The position numbers and the translations under genes are program-made. Below, in pieces: positions 34,927 through 46,804 of a DNA stretch of 64,000 nt. Under the pieces are notes generated by a model. It searched no databases. It saw only the letters and a program-made list of their open reading frames with translations, and was not told where the DNA came from. How positions within the stretch are numbered: position 1 is the first letter of the stretch; every line of letters begins with the position of its first letter. The stretch covers positions 8,620,501 to 8,684,500 of the forward strand of contig CM034128.1 of assembly GCA_019914995.1 (NCBI GenBank). The letters run 5' to 3'. The DNA comes from Acanthochlamys bracteata. Its lineage: Eukaryota > Streptophyta > Magnoliopsida > Pandanales > Velloziaceae.

Positions 34927-37900
34927 ATGAGCGAGATTTTCACGTTTAGTGCGTATTTATTTTGAAATAAATTTAGTTATTTAAAATTAAAAATTAAAAA
35001 TATTTTATAATTAAGTTTTTATATTTATTTATACTAAAAGTATATTTTAAAATTAAATTTTAAAAAATAATTTTTGATAAAATAATTTATCTTAAATTAT
35101 TTATTTATTTTGTATTAAAATTAATTTAAAAAAAATATATAGTTTGTAGGTTGGTAAACAAGCAATTATTGTACTGCTTTAATTAAATAAGAAATGTGCT
35201 TGGAATCTTATGCATACTTACCACATTAGGCTTCCCGCCGCTAATCTAGCTAAACTTAAAAAAGAAATTTATATCATTAATATGTTTTATCATGTTGTGT
35301 ACAGTTTTTAAGACAGTAGATTTAAGTGGTGTATTCAATTTTCACCCTTTGCGGTGATTTGGGATTGCTTAGTTGGACCGTAAGCTCAAATAAGTTTCAG
35401 ACAGTAAATTAAAACATTTGGTAAAAATACTTGTACACTATTTTGTCATGGTCTATTTAAAAATAGCAAACATTACTCCTTAAAATAAGCCGCTTATTTT
35501 GTAACCCACTCGGTGGAGCGAGATCATTTTATATATACACTCAACAAAAATTGAAGTATGACATGCGTTGTTTTTAAATTTTTAATTTAGGAAAAAATTG
35601 ATTTGAATCATAAAATTTCTACTTGTGTCCAAACTAAAAAAAATTGAACAATAAAATTAAAATACAAAATTTATTACTGAAAATATTTAGAAATTAAATA
35701 TATATAGAAACTAGAAAGATATGTTAAAGTTTAAATAATTAATGTATATATGAGAATAATCGATTGTATACTTAAGACGCTTTAAGTCATTTTTATTGTC
35801 TTTATATATATATATATATATATTTTATCCAATATTATATTTGGTTTATATTTCCAAGATTTATGTTTTAATAGTTTTTGAAAATGTGTTGAAAATTGAA
35901 AAATATAATTACATTAAAAAGATTGTGCAAATAAAAAGATTAGAACTGAAGTTTCGTATATGAAAATAAAATTTTAAATTTTTTGTATAATCGAAATATA
36001 AAAACTGTCCGAAATTTAAAATCTTACAGAAAAAAATATAATTACGAGTGATTTAAAATAAGTTCTAATTGACTTATTAATACATTTTTAACCAGCAATT
36101 ATCATATGATCAAACACACTGCTACGTAAGAATACTTCTGCTGCAACCGCAAGAGAAGGAATTGTCATATAAAATTAAAATTACTTTTGAACTCTCGAAG
36201 TTTAAAGAAGCTTTTCATAATGTTTTCGAAATTTTATTTAAACAATTTTTAAAAAATAAGAGTGAATTATAAGTTATAAAATAATTATAATTATACATTT
36301 TTCTTAAAATTTCTTGATAACATTTTTTAATTTTATTATTTGGCATTCCCAAATAATGACATGTACCACTATATGTAGTAGCCATTCACTATGAACTCGC
36401 AATAGCTTCAGTTAACAAACTCGTGATGGATTAAACCTCTCATAATAATAAACTTCGCAATGAAATTATTTACTTTTTCTTTTTTCTTTCTTTTCATAAT
36501 TCGATACAGAGATGTGATTCCTTTGTTCATTCTTTGTAATATTCAAGTGCTAGCCAATCATATAGATAATTATACAAAATAATCATCAATCTAAACATGG
36601 AACACAGGGAGTTGCAGTAACACCAGAAGAGATTCCTGTTCGTCATGCATTCAGTGATACTGTTGCTACTTAAATGATTCATTAAGTAACTGCTACTGCT
36701 GCAACTCTTAAAGCAAAAGGTATCAAAAGATTAATTGCTACTGCTGCAACTCTTAAAACTTCATACAGCTTTTCTTGTTAGTTTATTGCTTTGTTAAAAA
36801 AGTTCGATTGATTGATTGATTAATTGCTGTACTGACTTAAAAGTTAAACTCACTCGTGAGGCTTAATTTGTCGTCTTATACATAATCACAGTACGGATAG
36901 GACACGGATCGCTAGCATTCCAATATTATGAGCTTGCGTATGTGCTCATAACAAGGAAAAAAACATTAATTTAACAACTTCACAGTCTGTAAATTAATTA
37001 TCTGATCAGAAGCAAAACATTTAAAAAAAAGAAGGATTAGTACAGTTAACGACGTACAAGTTTTTTTTCGTTAAAATTAAAATTTCGAATATTTTACATA
37101 TCTCAAATATAAATTAAATTTGAAATTATTACATTACATTTTAATTTATTTTAAAAAATAATTAAAATATAAAATTAATTATATTTTAAATCTATTTTTA
37201 GAATATTTTATTTTTTATTTTTGTAAAACTTATTTACTTAGAAACACGCTTTAAAAGTCAAAAGTTTTTTTATTTCATAAAGTGTTAGCTCCTTTTATAT
37301 AGCTATCTAATTTACAACCAACTAATGATGAAAGCATCAAACTCTGATCAGATGCAATCTATGGTGGCCATGAATAACAGATCTATAGTTGGAAAGAAAA
37401 GATTGGGGAGGACAAAATTAATCAAATAAGTAGGAAAAAAGTTCATTGAAGATCTTTTTTTTTTCTGGGGAAAGCAAATTAGTTTTAATAACGGGAGTTA
37501 CTATTTATAATTGGACATGAATTGAAACAGTTAATCTACATCAGCTTGAAGATAACATGGTGACATGTTTGCTAATTGCTAGACAACTTCATAAAAACAC
37601 AACAATCGATTCACTGCAGAGTGCTGCCTAACTACCTAAATCGACTCACTGAATTACGGAACAAGCGAACTTTTTAATTACCCATAACTTGAAAAACAGA
37701 ACACAAAATTTACATGAATTTTACTGCACTATCTTAGTTTTTTTTTTTTTCTTCTTAAAAAGCTACTGGCAAAAGGAATCAAATGCAAATATGTTGCATC
37801 CATTTCTATGAACATGAACATACAACTCTCTGATGTTTTAATGATAATCATCATGAAACTACTCCAGCTTGATTAATTAGAACAAAATACAAGCTTGCCT

Positions 37901-37981
37901 TTCCGATTTTTTTTTTCTATATTTATATTTGTAAGTATATCTATTCAACATAGTAAAACAACTGTGAGCAACACCTGACGA
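34927..37981. other. A/T-rich spacer, no supported gene
   Basis: Contains a (TA)10 run at 35803-35822, a short imperfect tandem repeat at about 36682-36757 (unit with CTGCTACTGCTGCAACTC) and a MITE remnant near 37060-37255. No coding signal. Confidence 0.5.
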
Positions 37982-38437
37982 TCAGTAGATTCGTCGGAGC
38001 AGGGGCAGCAATTCTACATTCCGTTTCTTTACCCAACGATAACAACAACAACAGCAAGGGAATTTTTTTATGTAATCATCATCGGAGTACTTGCAAGACA
38101 AAATTCGGCGAAGCACGTCTTCGAAAACATCTTCGCTGCATGAAGGAAGAGCAAGAGGGCCAATAGACTGGAACCCGAACTCTTCTTCGGACTCTGATAA
38201 CAGTTGCCGGAACAACGGGTGATTCAGATCAGATGTTTTTACTATATAACGTCTTGCAAAGCTCCCTATGCAGACTGCAACATGACCTGCATGTACATCT
38301 GCAGGCAGTCTAGTTGAAGATGAAGAAGAACGGTACTGGTGCCGTCGCCGTAGCAATTGTCGGAGAAGCTTGATGTTTCTAATACTGCAGCAGCAGTTTA
38401 TCATGTTCGCCATTTTATTGAAGATCGGTCTCTGCAA
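37982..38437 (-). CDS. SAUR family protein with C-terminal extension (paralogue of 30593-31006)
   Basis: Intronless, 151 residues from the first ATG, or 143 from the second in-frame ATG at 38413, which aligns better with the neighbouring paralogue. Core motifs are LLRQLLRRR, LPADVHAGHVAVCIG, RYIVKTSDLNHPLFRQLL, SESEEEFGFQ and GPLALPSCSEDVFEDVL. They are followed by a tail with a run of Cys and a terminal LPLLRRIY. The shared HVAVC-G, NHPLF, GPLALPSC and LPLLR motifs mark it as a duplicate of the gene 7 kb away on the same strand. A TTATAAATAAA TATA box lies at about 38540-38550, about 105-135 bp before the two possible starts. Confidence 0.9.
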   Translation of the reverse strand: MQRPIFNKMANMINCCCSIRNIKLLRQLLRRRHQYRSSSSSTRLPADVHAGHVAVCIGSFARRYIVKTSDLNHPLFRQLLSESEEEFGFQSIGPLALPSCSEDVFEDVLRRILSCKYSDDDYIKKFPCCCCCYRWVKKRNVELLPLLRRIY

Positions 38438-38539
38438 GCTTTAGAGATCAAAAAAATTTGCTAGTAACTTCTCTGCTCTGTAAGTTCATGTTGTACGACT
38501 TACGAATTGAAGAACGAGAAGCAAGGGCTTAGTGGGGAT

Positions 38540-38550
38540 TTTATTTATAA
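38540..38550 (-). promoter_or_regulatory. Putative TATA box of the SAUR at 37982-38437
   Basis: TTATAAATAAA on the minus strand, about 105 bp upstream of the first in-frame ATG. Confidence 0.55.
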
Positions 38551-38559
38551 GGAGGGGAC

Positions 38560-39876
38560 AATAGTCTATCGATTGATTGTGAATAAAAGAGATGCATACA
38601 CCCGGTAATTTTTTAGGTTCTTAAGAAATTCTTTTGATTGATTGAATTTTTTTCATCTTTTTGGTTTTTCGCAAGTTTGGGGCATGGATTGGATAACTCT
38701 GTTCGATGTACATGGTTCCATATTGTTTATGTTATCTTTCAGTTCTATTTTAATACAAAGAACTTTTCCTACTAACTAAATATTTGAGTGTTTAAAATAA
38801 AAATATCTTTTAAAGAAATCATTTTAAAATTTCAAAAATAAATTATTTTTTTATTTAAAAAACTAATTATATATATTATTTAATTTGTTTTAATAAGAAC
38901 AAAATTTATTAAAAAATACTGATTTCCGCATCGGGAAATGCTACAATGCCAACTACGAATAAACAATTTCCACCGATTTCAATACTCAATCATCAGCTCT
39001 TTCTTAATTTTTCGGTTTTTCCCCTCTGTAAGAATTTTCTGTATTTTGTATTTTGTTTATTTTCATACAACAACCATAAACTCTAGCTCATTCGCTGTAT
39101 TAATAGTTTGGTAGCAATGCTAGATAACGTTGTAGAATATTAGAATCAATTACCAACTTTCCGCTATATTTTCTCGAAACGAAAAGAACTTCTAAATATA
39201 GATTTTTTAAGTATGTAACTTGAAGAATATTAAATCATTAAATTAAAGTTTGTTTTATTAATTATATTATATATTTTCAATATAATTTTAAGTAATATAT
39301 TAAAGTGTATGATCTGAATACCCACTTATGTATATAGCGGTGATAGTGATAGAATTGTTAATAATCAAATTTTAGCTCCAAGTAACTTCCAAAAGCTCAA
39401 CCATCATTTTAGTATTGTTTCAATATCACCAAACTTTACTTAGTTTTTCTAAAATTTAAATTTAAATTAATTTAGTCTTAATTATTATTTTAAATTTTAT
39501 TTTATTAAAATGTAAAATTTGTTTTTATAAATTTATTTTTTGAAATTCATTTTTTTATGGCTAAACATTCACTTCGCAGACATCGATCTCACGAGCTGCA
39601 TGAATTTCAGTTTTTTTTGGAATTTCAATCTACAGACTTAAAACTTCAAGGCATATATGATTCCAAGTTGCTATAAATAATAATAACACTGAGAAAAGAT
39701 TATTATATGGAAGGTCTCAGCATGATCGTGATATTCTGCAGCTTTTTCTGCAGGAAAGACACAATGCTTAAGCCTTATTTCCTGCGGGGTGTGTGCATGC
39801 CTGAAAAATTAACGGTTAGGCTACCGTGTGCCCATGCCCTACGGGTGTTCTTTACGCAACACAAACATAAAGATAT
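38560..39876. other. Intergenic, no supported gene
   Basis: A/T-rich. A less A/T-rich patch at about 39707-39890 holds a 60-codon open frame with no family resemblance. Confidence 0.4.
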
Positions 39877-40592
39877 AGTAATAATCTAATAAAATTTGTT
39901 CAATTTTGATACAATTCGTGAATTTATATATGTCAATTATTAACCATAACTTGATATATTTTTAAATTTGAGTAAAATTATAAAATTAATTAAAATAAAT
40001 ATACATGATATTTTTTTTTTTAATTTGAAAGTATTTGTCAAAATATGTATTATTTTATTTCTTTATCAATCCTTATAATGTTTCAAAAAAGTTTTTATTT
40101 TTATTTTTTAAAAATATGTGGTAACACCTAAGATTTATGAATATAAATATACAAAAATGTTTTTGATAAAATTTTTTATAAATATAGCTAGCCGATTTTG
40201 ATAAAAGATTTTTACAAAATCAAAATTCGTCATTAAATAAATACCTATATTAAAATATAAATACTTTCGATAATATTATATTCTTCATCTTGCGCTATTT
40301 ATCAAGATATAAAATAAATAATAAATAATAAATAATAAATATAATATAATTTAATAATTAAATTATTATTTTTTTGGTTGTCAAAATTATTATATAATAA
40401 AAAAAATTGTTCTTTCAAAATATGGCAATTCGAATTGTTAGTCCAAATTTGGATCGATCTATTTAATAACCGAATTAAATTAGTTCAACTCTTATTGAAT
40501 TCATAAATTTATATTAGTTAAAATTTTCAACTCAAATCGAATTAAATAGATCGATTTTGAATTAGATTTTCGGATCAGATCATATATTTTTA
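39877..40592 (+). mobile_element. hAT-type element, copy lacking its left end
   Basis: Aligns in order and orientation with 6510-7322: the sub-terminal TTCAATTTTGATACAATTCG region, the interior AAAAATATGTGGTAACACC, the TTTTCGGATCAGATCATATA region and a right end TTTTTATCCCTA. The first roughly 40 bp seen in the full-length copy are absent or unrecognisable, so no target duplication could be read. Confidence 0.65.
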
Positions 40593-40882
40593 TCCCTAGT
40601 CTTTACCACATGATTATATTAATAATATTAACAAATGCAAATGTGACGCTTATTTTACTTTTGAATTATTTATATTTTTATAAAAAATTTACAATATTTT
40701 ATATAATTATTAAAATTTTTACAATAAAAATTTATATGTTAAAAATAATTTTTATTATTATTTATATATATTATTTTTTATATCAAAAAATAAAACTTAT
40801 TTTGTAAATATTTTTTATTTTAGAAAGTTTTATTTGATAGGCACTCTCAAGCATCTCCAAAATTTTAATCCTAATATACTTA

Positions 40883-41119
40883 GTAACGCTTACAGCATTA
40901 TTTTTACTTCATAATTCTCAAGTTTTTAAATAAAGTTTTTTTAATAATTTTATAAAACTATCTTAAAATTTTGAAAAATATATATAACTTGTATATCGTG
41001 TTATTTTTTATGTAATTTTTTATTTTTAGGTAAAACTAATCAAGTGTATTTTTTGAAAAAATTTCAAAATACTGTTTATTTCAAAAAGATTATTTCTCAT
41101 AAGCAACCCAAACGCCCAC
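40883..41119. mobile_element. Tourist-like MITE, 237 bp
   Basis: Flanked by TTA on both sides (40880-40882, 41120-41122). The right end is the inverse of AGTGGGCGTTTGGGTTGCTT, and the left end GTAACGCTTACAGCATT is diverged. A further partial copy appears to precede it at about 40630-40858. Confidence 0.6.
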
Positions 41120-41122
41120 TTA

Positions 41123-43200
41123 ATCAATCAATAATATTAATAATATTTTTAAGTATGTATTTTTCTTAATTTATAAGTTGAGATTCAAACATTATTATAC
41201 AAGCTTCTTATTTTAAAAATAAGTCAAAATTTTTGTAAAAATAAATTTCTATATTTCCGTAAAAAGTTTTAATTTTAAGGAAGATCAAACATACTCTGAA
41301 ACCTGTGAGGAATTGTTAGTCGCATGTGTGGGTAAGTTTAGTAGCTGCATTTGGTAGTTGCCCAAATGAACTCCATGAACAGGGATTATTAGAATTTGGA
41401 ACCCTAATTCAGTAATTTTCCCAAAAATTGAAGCATAAAAATGAAAAAAGGAGAAAAACAACAACGAAAGCAAGAAGCAAAAAGATTTAAGCCCAACATG
41501 GCATATAAACCCTATTAGTAGCCCACTGTAAGGCCGACATACATATTCTAACAGAAGGCCCATGTACACATTCCAATAATAATTTGCTAAAGATTTGTTT
41601 ACATATCTCGTTAAACTCATTTTTTTAAACTCACTTAACGATACAAAACAAATTATAAAATTAAAATAAATTATTTTTATTAAAAATTTATTTTTTAATA
41701 TTTAATTTTAAAACTTACTTATAATATAAACTAATTATAAAATTTTATTTTTTATTAAATATTTTTAATTTTATTTTTTAAACTTATTTTAAAAAAATAA
41801 ATTTATCTTATAGTAAACACGCACTAATGCGTTATTATTACAATTTCTATAGTTCTTCGTGCGCTCAAAAACCTCACAAATTAAAAAACCGATCTCTGAA
41901 ACCTCCAGCACCAACTTCGGCGAAGGCGGCGACGGCGGTACGGCAGCAGCGAGCAATAATTTTCTAAAGAACAGCGATCATTTTCGAAATGAGATCACCA
42001 AACTCCTCCTCGGTAATCTCCACGACCGATTTTTAATCATCTTCCGGCTATATATATTCGCAACGATTGCCAGTTTCTTTGCAAACGGTGCCAGTCTATT
42101 TCGTTGTGGACCAAAACGCCCGCCGTCGCTGTTTCCAGCAGCAAAAGAGCCTACTCTAATCTTTTCTTTAAAAAAAAGTGAAGTAATAGCGGACTGATCG
42201 ATGCCGCTTTTGCTTCTTTGAAGAACCTCCAAAACATTACCTTTCATGATATGGTGTTAGTTGTTAATGCAAGTTTTGATATGATAATTTTAAGATATTA
42301 ATGTTTGTGTGGAAAGGTTAACTATATGTACCCTATGTATATATAATCTTTGAAAACAATAAAGCGAGCATATTTTTATGGTTTTATATTCTGTTGCTTG
42401 CATGTGATCAAATTTGGGGAGGAACAAATGGACTCCTCTGTCACGTATCCGTTTTGGGTTCTGGCTGAGAAGCCCTCATTAATTAGCATTAGGTGTGTTA
42501 TTTTGAATTTGAAAATAAGTTCTTTAAAAGTGAATTTTTAGAAATAAGTTTTTAAAAATAATATTATTTAAAATGAATTGATATTTTATATTTTTTATAA
42601 ATAAAAATAAATTAAAAGTGAGTTTTTGTGTTCTTTTGTATTATTTTGTATTTAGAAATAAATTATTAAAAATAAAAGAAAGTTAGATCCTGTGTGAAAA
42701 GAACAAACCCTAATTTTGCCTGCCACTTCAAGTTGAACTAAACACAGTTTGAAAACATCTTTTGCCTGCCCTTAAACAATCGATCTGGAAGGCGCGTTAA
42801 ATACGCCTACCTTTTACGGTTGGGATCTAGCTAGCTATGTGCATCGCTCCAGCTTCTCACGTCTCCCTTTTCCACGCGACAATCCGAAGAATGTTGGTGA
42901 GTTACCTCGGAGTGTAGGCAACAGAAGTTCAAGAACTACCTCTTGCTTGCCGGGCGTCGAAGTCCGTATGAAGGAGCAAGAACCCATTGTAGACGTGTAC
43001 GTAGGTGGGAGTAACGTTCTCGTGCATGACTTTTGTATGACCGTAACAAGATGGGACGGTTGAGGTTTGGCCTTCGTCGCGCTCGTACGAGATCATTGGA
43101 GAACGCGAAGATCAATAGCTGATGAAGTTGGTATAAAGTTTCAACTGTTATTTTTCGTTCTCGTCGTCTTGTTTGTCATATAACTGGACCTGTACTTCAT
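41123..43200. other. Spacer with MITE remnants and two unassigned G+C-richer patches
   Basis: MITE-like remnants lie at about 41590-41825 and 42490-42710. A G+C-rich patch at about 41855-42240 includes a 112-codon frame with no in-frame ATG at its start and no recognised domain. A second patch, about 42780-43090, is also less A/T-rich. Several GCCCA motifs sit at 41488-41562. I could not build a gene from these. Confidence 0.35.
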
Positions 43201-43214
43201 GGTTCGTATAAGTA

Positions 43215-43263
43215 GGCCCAATTAGACAATAACTATTATTAGGCTTCGTAACCTATTGGGCCT
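43215..43263. promoter_or_regulatory. Two site II (TGGGCC) elements upstream of RbfA
   Basis: GGCCCA at 43215-43220 and TGGGCC at 43257-43262 lie about 100-150 bp before the RbfA ATG. Paired site II motifs, bound by TCP factors, are usual in promoters of plant ribosome and organelle-biogenesis genes, which fits this gene. Confidence 0.55.
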
Positions 43264-43361
43264 GATAACCAAGAAGATTCCTAAAAGCATATGCCTTCAA
43301 TTTCAATCCGAAACTCCCAACCCAACCATTCGTCTATTTTCTTCACAACACTGAAATCAAA

Positions 43362-46026
43362 ATGCTAATGCTCTCTTCTCCGACCACTGCTGCCTCCAGC
43401 CTTCTCCGACTACCGCCCGTAGCACGCGCACTCCCCGTGTCTCTTCGGACTCCTTCTGTGGTGGTGGTTCGGTGTATGGCGAAAGAGAGGCGAGTTCGAA
43501 TGGTGGCGAAGCAGATACGCCGGGAACTGTCGGAGATGTTGCTGCGTGATAAGGTGCTGCAGTACGCTGTCCTTCCCGAAGCTTCTCTCGGCGCTGACCG
43601 GTATATTTCTTCACTCACCACAATCTCTGATGTCGAGGTCTCCGCAGATCTTCAGGTTAGACATTTTTTTTAAATCTTAAATCACTAACTTGAGATGAAA
43701 AGTTTGTAGGAATCTTGCATCTTGTTAGAGTGTTGATAGCTAGGAGATAATAAGAATTGGGTTTTATAGTTTGCTCGGTAACTTGTATTCCTCGTTAAAT
43801 AAAAGGTTGGATTTTTTTCTTTTTACTGTGACATTATGGTTGCTATAGGGAATTTCTTGTTCTCAGTCCACGATTAATTTTTCCATATAGTTTGGAGAAC
43901 AGATTGCTAGTGGTATAGACTATGCATGTGAGAAATATTTTTTATCTAATTGTTGGATGCATTTAACTGATCAAGCAATTGCTAGTGTTCCACGATAATT
44001 GGGAATTAATGTTTTAAGAAGTAGTAGGGGTTGTGTAATTCATGTTCAGGAACAAGTTTGATGCCAAAAACAACATTAATGTAGAAGTTCAAGGAACATT
44101 TCTTGATGGTTCTTTATAAAAAGTGCTTTTTTGTTATTAAAGAAAAACAATAACTGGAGCATCAATCAAGTTTATTGTGTGCCTGTTTGCTGCAAGGTCC
44201 TTGTTTATAGGCTGTTGTACTTTTCTCTATGTTTAGGACATTGCTAAGCCAAGCATACAAAACAATTTTGAAATGTATTACTACTCTAGATTAACATTAT
44301 GCATATTACTCAAATTCCTAACATATCTCTTATATGCGGTTCATTTTTCCATCCTATCTAGTGATTCTGCAGTAAATGACTTTCTAGGAACCCTGTTGCA
44401 TAGCCCTTTCCGAACTTTTTGTTTGTTTTTTTTTTAGTGGGAGTTTTATTCTGGGTGTTACCCACATGCAAATTTTTCTTCTTGAGGAATTCACTTTTTC
44501 TTTTATATTTGAGCTTTGGAGTGTCATGATCATCAAAGATGTGGCAGTGTATTCTTTTAGTTTATCTCAAGCCTTAGGGGGTGTTTTGGAGTGCTTATGA
44601 AAAGTGCTTTTTTGAAATGAAGGGTATTTTTGTTCTATTTTGAAAAACGAGGTCTACTTTTTTGTCTAAAAAAATTAATCAAAATAATCAAAATAAGATT
44701 TTACTACGTAAAATTTTTCTATACTTTCTATATTTTTAAATAGATTCTGTAAAATGTTATAAAAGGTTTATTGGAAAACGATGAAGTTGAAAAGTGCTTT
44801 TCCCAAATGCACATCCAAACGCGCCCTTAGTCAGTTGTAGAAGATGCACCGGCCAAGATTGCCTGCTTTTTCTAATTAATAAATCGACCTATGCTGTACA
44901 ATAATTTTTTAAAACTAGTGTATTTCCTATAGAATTTTTAGAAAGAGTATGACGTACTCAAGTCAACATGGTCTTTGCAGTTTGTAACAGTTATAATGTG
45001 AAACATATAGTTTTCAGCTCCAAGTAGCTAGTAAGTAGCAAGTAGAACCATTCAAGCTGATTACCTTTATTAAAGTCCACGCTACCAGTTTACACAACCT
45101 TAGATGACCTTATATTCAATTGTTTGGGAAATTCTTGATAAACTGTTTTTTGCTCATTTAGCTGTTTACGAAATTACAATATGTGATCAAAACTTTTGTC
45201 TTGCTCTGTAGATTTTATCTTGCTGTTGATAAATAATGGTAAAGCATATAAGTGAATTATGTTTTAAACCATATAAATGTAATTTTATTGTCTTCTACAC
45301 TTATGTGGCACCTTATTTTATGGCAATAGACAATGAGCAAGTGAACTTGGTGTGATGGCTCTTACTTATACAAACATAGAAGTGCTTTTTCTTCAAGTTA
45401 TTGAATTTCTGTTTTTTAACATTGTTAGAGTGTTCTCTGTTCAAGAAAATTGTCTGAGTTTACCTATGGTTATAGGTCGTGAAGGTCTATGTATCGGTTT
45501 TTGGTGATGAAAGAGGTCGAGAGGTAGCTATGGCTGGACTGAAGGCAAAAGCCAAGTACATAAGAAGTGAATTGGGAAGGCGTATGAAATTACGATTGAC
45601 TCCTGAAATTCGATTTATTGAAGACGAGTCTCTAGAACGAGGAAGCAGGGTAAATTCATCATTTCCCTTGCATTTATGCTTGTTCAACCAGTTTTCTGTC
45701 TTCAATTTTGCTACATTTCTTAATGTTAGTTAATTAAAATTTGTTTGGTTGTTAATCATATGACTCATATATATCTTCTCTAATTGGTTTTACTTAGTAC
45801 AACCAGCAAAACTATGACAAAGATCTACACAAGAGATACCCAAGTTATATTCTCACTTAGTAAGTTGACAACTGTCCTGCAGGTTATTGCAATACTTGAT
45901 AAGCTGAAGAATGAGAAGAATTCTGTTGTTGAAGATGGGGAGCAATCTGAACAATTAAACTCATCTGAAGAAGATGAAGGGTGGGACAACAATGATTCGG
46001 ATGAAGGCATAATCTACATAAACTAG
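43362..46026 (+). CDS. RBFA: Chloroplast ribosome-binding factor A (RbfA), 3 exons
   Basis: RbfA binds the small ribosomal subunit and assists late 16S rRNA 5'-end maturation; the plant protein works in plastids. Exons are 43362-43655, 45476-45649 and 45883-46026, all GT-AG, giving 612 bp and 203 residues. Residues 1 to about 38 are rich in Ser, Thr, Ala and Arg with few acids, as in a chloroplast transit peptide. Then follow the RbfA motifs: RRVRMVAKQIRRELSEML, ISDVEVSADLQVVKVYVSVFG across the first junction, the KAKAKYIRSELGRRMKLRLTP segment and PEIRFIEDESLERGSRV across the second junction. The C-terminus is acidic and ends DEGIIYIN, like other plant homologues. The first intron is 1.8 kb and contains a MITE (44577-44826). 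The gene is convergent with F3H. Confidence 0.95.
44577..44826. mobile_element. Tourist-like MITE in RbfA intron 1, 250 bp
   Basis: Starts GGGGGTGTTTTGGAGTGCTT and ends with the inverse GTGCACATCCAAACGCGCCC-type end, flanked by TTA on both sides (44574-44576, 44827-44829). The copy is less decayed than most others in the window. It lies about 0.9 kb after the donor and 0.65 kb before the acceptor of the intron. Confidence 0.75.
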
Positions 46027-46804
46027 GAAGTGGAACTCTGATTCCATCAGTTTGGTATCCTGGTGTGCTTGAGGTTGTACAAGACTTTATTCTTCACTTG
46101 TGCTGGGCACATGAGATTACGACATGGGCATAGATGTGGTGACCTATTCATAGAGCAAAAGGAAGAAACCGTCACCATCGGTGAACTAACTCTGCATGAA
46201 CTTGTATGCGATACTAACTCAAATATTATGGCTTTATCTCCAACATACTTCGTTTCAGTTCTTATGTCCTGAATTTCGTTTTATCTGCAGGGAACACACT
46301 ATTAGAATAACAACTTTTGAAGAGCATTGATTACGAGATCCTTGGACGCTAACTGAAGACTGCACTTTTTTGTAAATTCATGTTAATGCCTTTACAAAAA
46401 TATGTAAGCAATGTCATTCTGTATTTGTTTGCTTATAAACCATAACCTTGTTTGTACATGTAACAAGCATAGGCAAATGTGTCTTATGCGCCCTGCTTTA
46501 TGGATTTTGTAACTCATTGCCACTTGTTTTGAAAAAATGCATACAACTGCTGATGATTTCTGTAACAAAAATTTGTTTGCCTGACTTCTGTGGCTGAATT
46601 ACTCAATAAGATTTATTAGTTTTGACAGGAAGGGGACCTCAAACGTTACAAATCTTCTTCTTTCTTTGTTATACAATAACACCACACTCTCCATGCACAT
46701 AGACCAATCAATGTAAGCATCAGGTAAGCATAAAACTATCACAAACGACCTATAATTTTACCTCAATTCTAGCTAGAAAAATGCGATAGCTGCAACATAC
46801 AATT
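46027..46804. other. Convergent 3' region between RbfA and F3H
   Basis: This is the 3' untranslated and spacer sequence of the two convergent genes. Open frames here lack any family resemblance. Confidence 0.6.

Noticed and set aside
43343-43621. Two minus-strand open frames of 85-92 codons
   Set aside because: They are antisense to RbfA exon 1, whose composition leaves the opposite frames open.
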